A DNA stretch of 22,808 bases from JAZNSB01 sp045590955 (lineage in GTDB: Bacteria; Pseudomonadota; Alphaproteobacteria; RF32; CAG-239), in the NCBI GenBank assembly GCA_045590955.1, contig JAZNSB010000051.1, forward strand, positions 1 to 22,808. Reading direction: 5' to 3'. The first letter of the stretch is position 1; each line of letters starts with the position of its first letter. Under the pieces are notes generated by a model. That model did no database searches and was not told the origin of the DNA. It saw only the letters and a program-made list of their open reading frames with translations. Made by a program: the position numbers and the translations under genes. Below, one piece after another: positions 21,023 through 22,808 of the stretch.

Positions 21023-22471
21023 TTATCCTCTAAATTTAATATCTTTTTCCAAAGCAAAAGCAGCATTCAACATTGTCTGCTCATCAAATGGTTTTGCAAT
21101 CAACTGCACACCTAACGGCAATCCGTCAGACAATCCGGCAGGCACAGAAATTGCCGGTAACCCTGCCAAATTAACAGAAACGGTAAAAATATCATTCAAC
21201 CACATATTTACCGGGTTTTTTGCCATATTTTCATCACCAATTGCAAATGCAGTTGTCGGACTTGTTGGTGTCAAAATAAGATCAACTTTTTCAAAAGCCT
21301 TGGTAAAATCTTGTTTAATTAATCTTCTAACCTTAAGAGCCTTCATGTAATATGCGTCATAATAACCGGAAGAAAGCACATATGTTCCCACCATAATTCT
21401 GCGTTTTACTTCTGCTCCAAAGCCTTTACTTCTGGAATTAATATACATCTCGTCAACATTTTTTCCGTCAACTCTTATTCCGTATTTTAATCCATCATAA
21501 CGGGCCAAATTTGAAGAAGCCTCTGCCGGAGCAATAATATAATATGCGGGCAAAGCATACTTTGTATGAGGCAAAGATATATCAACAATTTCAGCACCTC
21601 TGTCTTTAAGCATTTCTGCTGTTTTTTGCCAAATTTTTAATACATCTTCATTCATATTGTCAGATTTATATTCTTGCGGAATACCAATTTTCAAACCTTT
21701 TACATCAGCATTGAGCAAAGCTGCAAAGTCAGGTTTTGCCACATTTGCACTTGTTGCATCTTTTGGATCATATCCGGCCATTACATTCAAGAGCAATGCA
21801 CTATCTTGCACAGACTTTGTCATTGGTCCAGCTTGATCAAATGAAGATGCAAACGCAATTATTCCATATCTTGAACATCTGCCATATGTTGGTTTAAGCC
21901 CCACAATTCCGCAAAAAGCTGCAGGCTGTCTGATAGAACCGCCCGTATCTGTTCCTGTTGCTGCCGCACACATATTGGCGGCAACTGCCGCTGCAGATCC
22001 ACCGGAAGAACCTCCCGGAACCAATGGCACGTCTTTTGACCAAGGATTAATTACCGGTCCGAATGCAGATTTTTCATTAGATCCTCCCATTGCAAACTCA
22101 TCCATATTGAGTTTTCCAAGCACACAAACACCTTCATTGAGCAAGTTTTGTGTAACTGTAGATTCGTATGGTGGCACAAAGTTCTCTAATATCTTTGAAC
22201 AAGCCGTTGTTCTAACATCTTTGGTACAAAACAGTTCTTTAATTCCCATTGGAATGCCTTCCAACAATCTGTTCTGACCTTTTGCATATCTTTCATCTGC
22301 AATTTTTGCCTGTTCCAATGCAAGTTCAGGTGTTTGTGTTACATAGGCATTATATTTTTTATCATCTTGCATTTTATCAATATATGCCCCGGCCACTTCT
22401 GTTGCCGTAAATTCTTTGTTTTTCAAACCATCAAGGGTTTCAGATATTGTTAATTCGTTTAATTTCACCAT
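21023..22471 (-). CDS. gatA: Aspartyl/glutamyl-tRNA(Asn/Gln) amidotransferase subunit A
   Basis: Glutaminase subunit of GatCAB. It releases ammonia from glutamine and passes it to GatB. The 482 residues belong to the amidase-signature family. The Ser-cisSer-Lys triad is visible: K78 in GIKEL, S155 in PGGSSGGS and S179 in GTDTGGS. The following RQPAAFCGIVGLKPTYGRCSRYG and SFDQAGPMTKS blocks are characteristic. GGGGGA lies a few bases before the ATG, and only nine bases separate the gatC stop from the gatA start. In alphaproteobacteria GatCAB usually makes Gln-tRNA where GlnRS is absent, but which tRNA it serves here cannot be told from the window. Confidence 0.97.
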   Translation of the reverse strand: MVKLNELTISETLDGLKNKEFTATEVAGAYIDKMQDDKKYNAYVTQTPELALEQAKIADERYAKGQNRLLEGIPMGIKELFCTKDVRTTACSKILENFVPPYESTVTQNLLNEGVCVLGKLNMDEFAMGGSNEKSAFGPVINPWSKDVPLVPGGSSGGSAAAVAANMCAAATGTDTGGSIRQPAAFCGIVGLKPTYGRCSRYGIIAFASSFDQAGPMTKSVQDSALLLNVMAGYDPKDATSANVAKPDFAALLNADVKGLKIGIPQEYKSDNMNEDVLKIWQKTAEMLKDRGAEIVDISLPHTKYALPAYYIIAPAEASSNLARYDGLKYGIRVDGKNVDEMYINSRSKGFGAEVKRRIMVGTYVLSSGYYDAYYMKALKVRRLIKQDFTKAFEKVDLILTPTSPTTAFAIGDENMAKNPVNMWLNDIFTVSVNLAGLPAISVPAGLSDGLPLGVQLIAKPFDEQTMLNAAFALEKDIKFRG

Positions 22472-22480
22472 ATCATCCCC

Positions 22481-22762
22481 CTATTCTACCACTTTGGGCA
22501 CAACAAAATATCCATATTCATGACATGGAGCATTTTTTAAGATATCTTGCGATTGATTTTCATCTGTAACAACATCATCTCTTAACAAGAGATCTTCTTC
22601 ATTTACCGCGATCAAAGGCTCAACACCCTCAGTATCAAGTTCGTTTAACTCACTAATAAATGATACAATTTTTTCAAACTCTTCTTTTGTTTCTGCCAAT
22701 TTATCGTCTTCAATTTTCAGACGAGACAAAAAGGCAATGTTTTTAACAATTTCATCTTCCAT
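22481..22762 (-). CDS. gatC: Aspartyl/glutamyl-tRNA(Asn/Gln) amidotransferase subunit C
   Basis: Small subunit that holds GatA and GatB together. The 93 residues match the family: helical IAFLSRLKIEDDKLAETKEEFEKIVSFISELNELDT, then VEPLIAVNEEDLLLRDDVV and a C-terminal ILKNAPCHEYGYFVVPKVVE, where the 'ap..~~g~f.VP~v~e' ending is diagnostic. It opens the operon gatC-gatA-gatB-ZIP. The region upstream to the window edge has only weak ribosome-site and promoter signals, so whether more genes precede it cannot be judged. Confidence 0.94.
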   Translation of the reverse strand: MEDEIVKNIAFLSRLKIEDDKLAETKEEFEKIVSFISELNELDTEGVEPLIAVNEEDLLLRDDVVTDENQSQDILKNAPCHEYGYFVVPKVVE

Positions 22763-22808
22763 TACATTCTCACATTAGATATTTTCGTTATTATCATTTT
22801 CCACCGGC

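Noticed and set aside
21019..21066. Longer GatB start (MLLLLWKK...)
   Set aside because: The extra residues overlap gatA and are not part of GatB; the ATG at 21018 has AGAGGA 7 nt upstream.

Overview
The window is AT-rich, densely packed bacterial DNA, and the best reading is an alphaproteobacterium. The strongest marker is a circularly permuted (two-piece) tmRNA gene on the minus strand near 13.4-13.7 kb, encoding the tag ANDNLAPVALAA. Next to it lie an alphaproteobacterial-type SspB and a small RHH_4-type ribbon-helix-helix protein. Ribosomal protein S4 and a GatCAB operon also fit. Low GC, short intergenic gaps and overlapping genes suggest a reduced or host-associated lineage, but the sequence alone does not fix the genus.

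Layout, left to right. (1) 1-333: the 3' end of a restriction-modification specificity domain, then AT-rich DNA with nested inverted repeats, a terminator and tRNA-Pro(GGG) on the minus strand. (2) 780-2520: a dTMP-synthesis operon of dihydrofolate reductase, thymidylate synthase and a MazG-like pyrophosphohydrolase. (3) 2581-3831: tyrS with its own strong promoter, overlapping at its stop a convergent TPR-repeat gene. (4) 5163-5777: rpsD with a structured leader and a terminator. (5) 5942-10572: a five-TM protein resembling phosphoethanolamine transferases or sulfatases but apparently lacking the metal ligands, then yejE and yejF of a Yej-type ABC importer without yejA or yejB. (6) A convergent NUDIX hydrolase gene (10569-11072). 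(7) 11431-12705: serS, facing the tmRNA-sspB-RHH unit and sharing a bidirectional terminator with it.

(8) 13863-15074: an OprB-like outer-membrane porin, facing a small unknown membrane protein. (9) 15611-18606: a three-gene cassette of a retropepsin-like lipoprotein, an inactive-transglutaminase/7TM protein and a RimK-related ATP-grasp ligase. (10) tRNA-Ser(GCU) on the minus strand. (11) 18803-22762: a minus-strand operon gatC-gatA-gatB-ZIP transporter.

Functional themes. Translation and its quality control dominate: tyrS, serS, two tRNAs, rpsD, gatCAB, tmRNA and sspB. The tmRNA gene and the ClpXP adaptor that recognises tmRNA-tagged proteins lie in tandem and may share a transcript. The most novel-looking systems are the protease / inactive transglutaminase / ATP-grasp cassette, which seems to span the envelope and has no known substrate, and the degenerate transferase-like protein attached to an incomplete Yej transporter.
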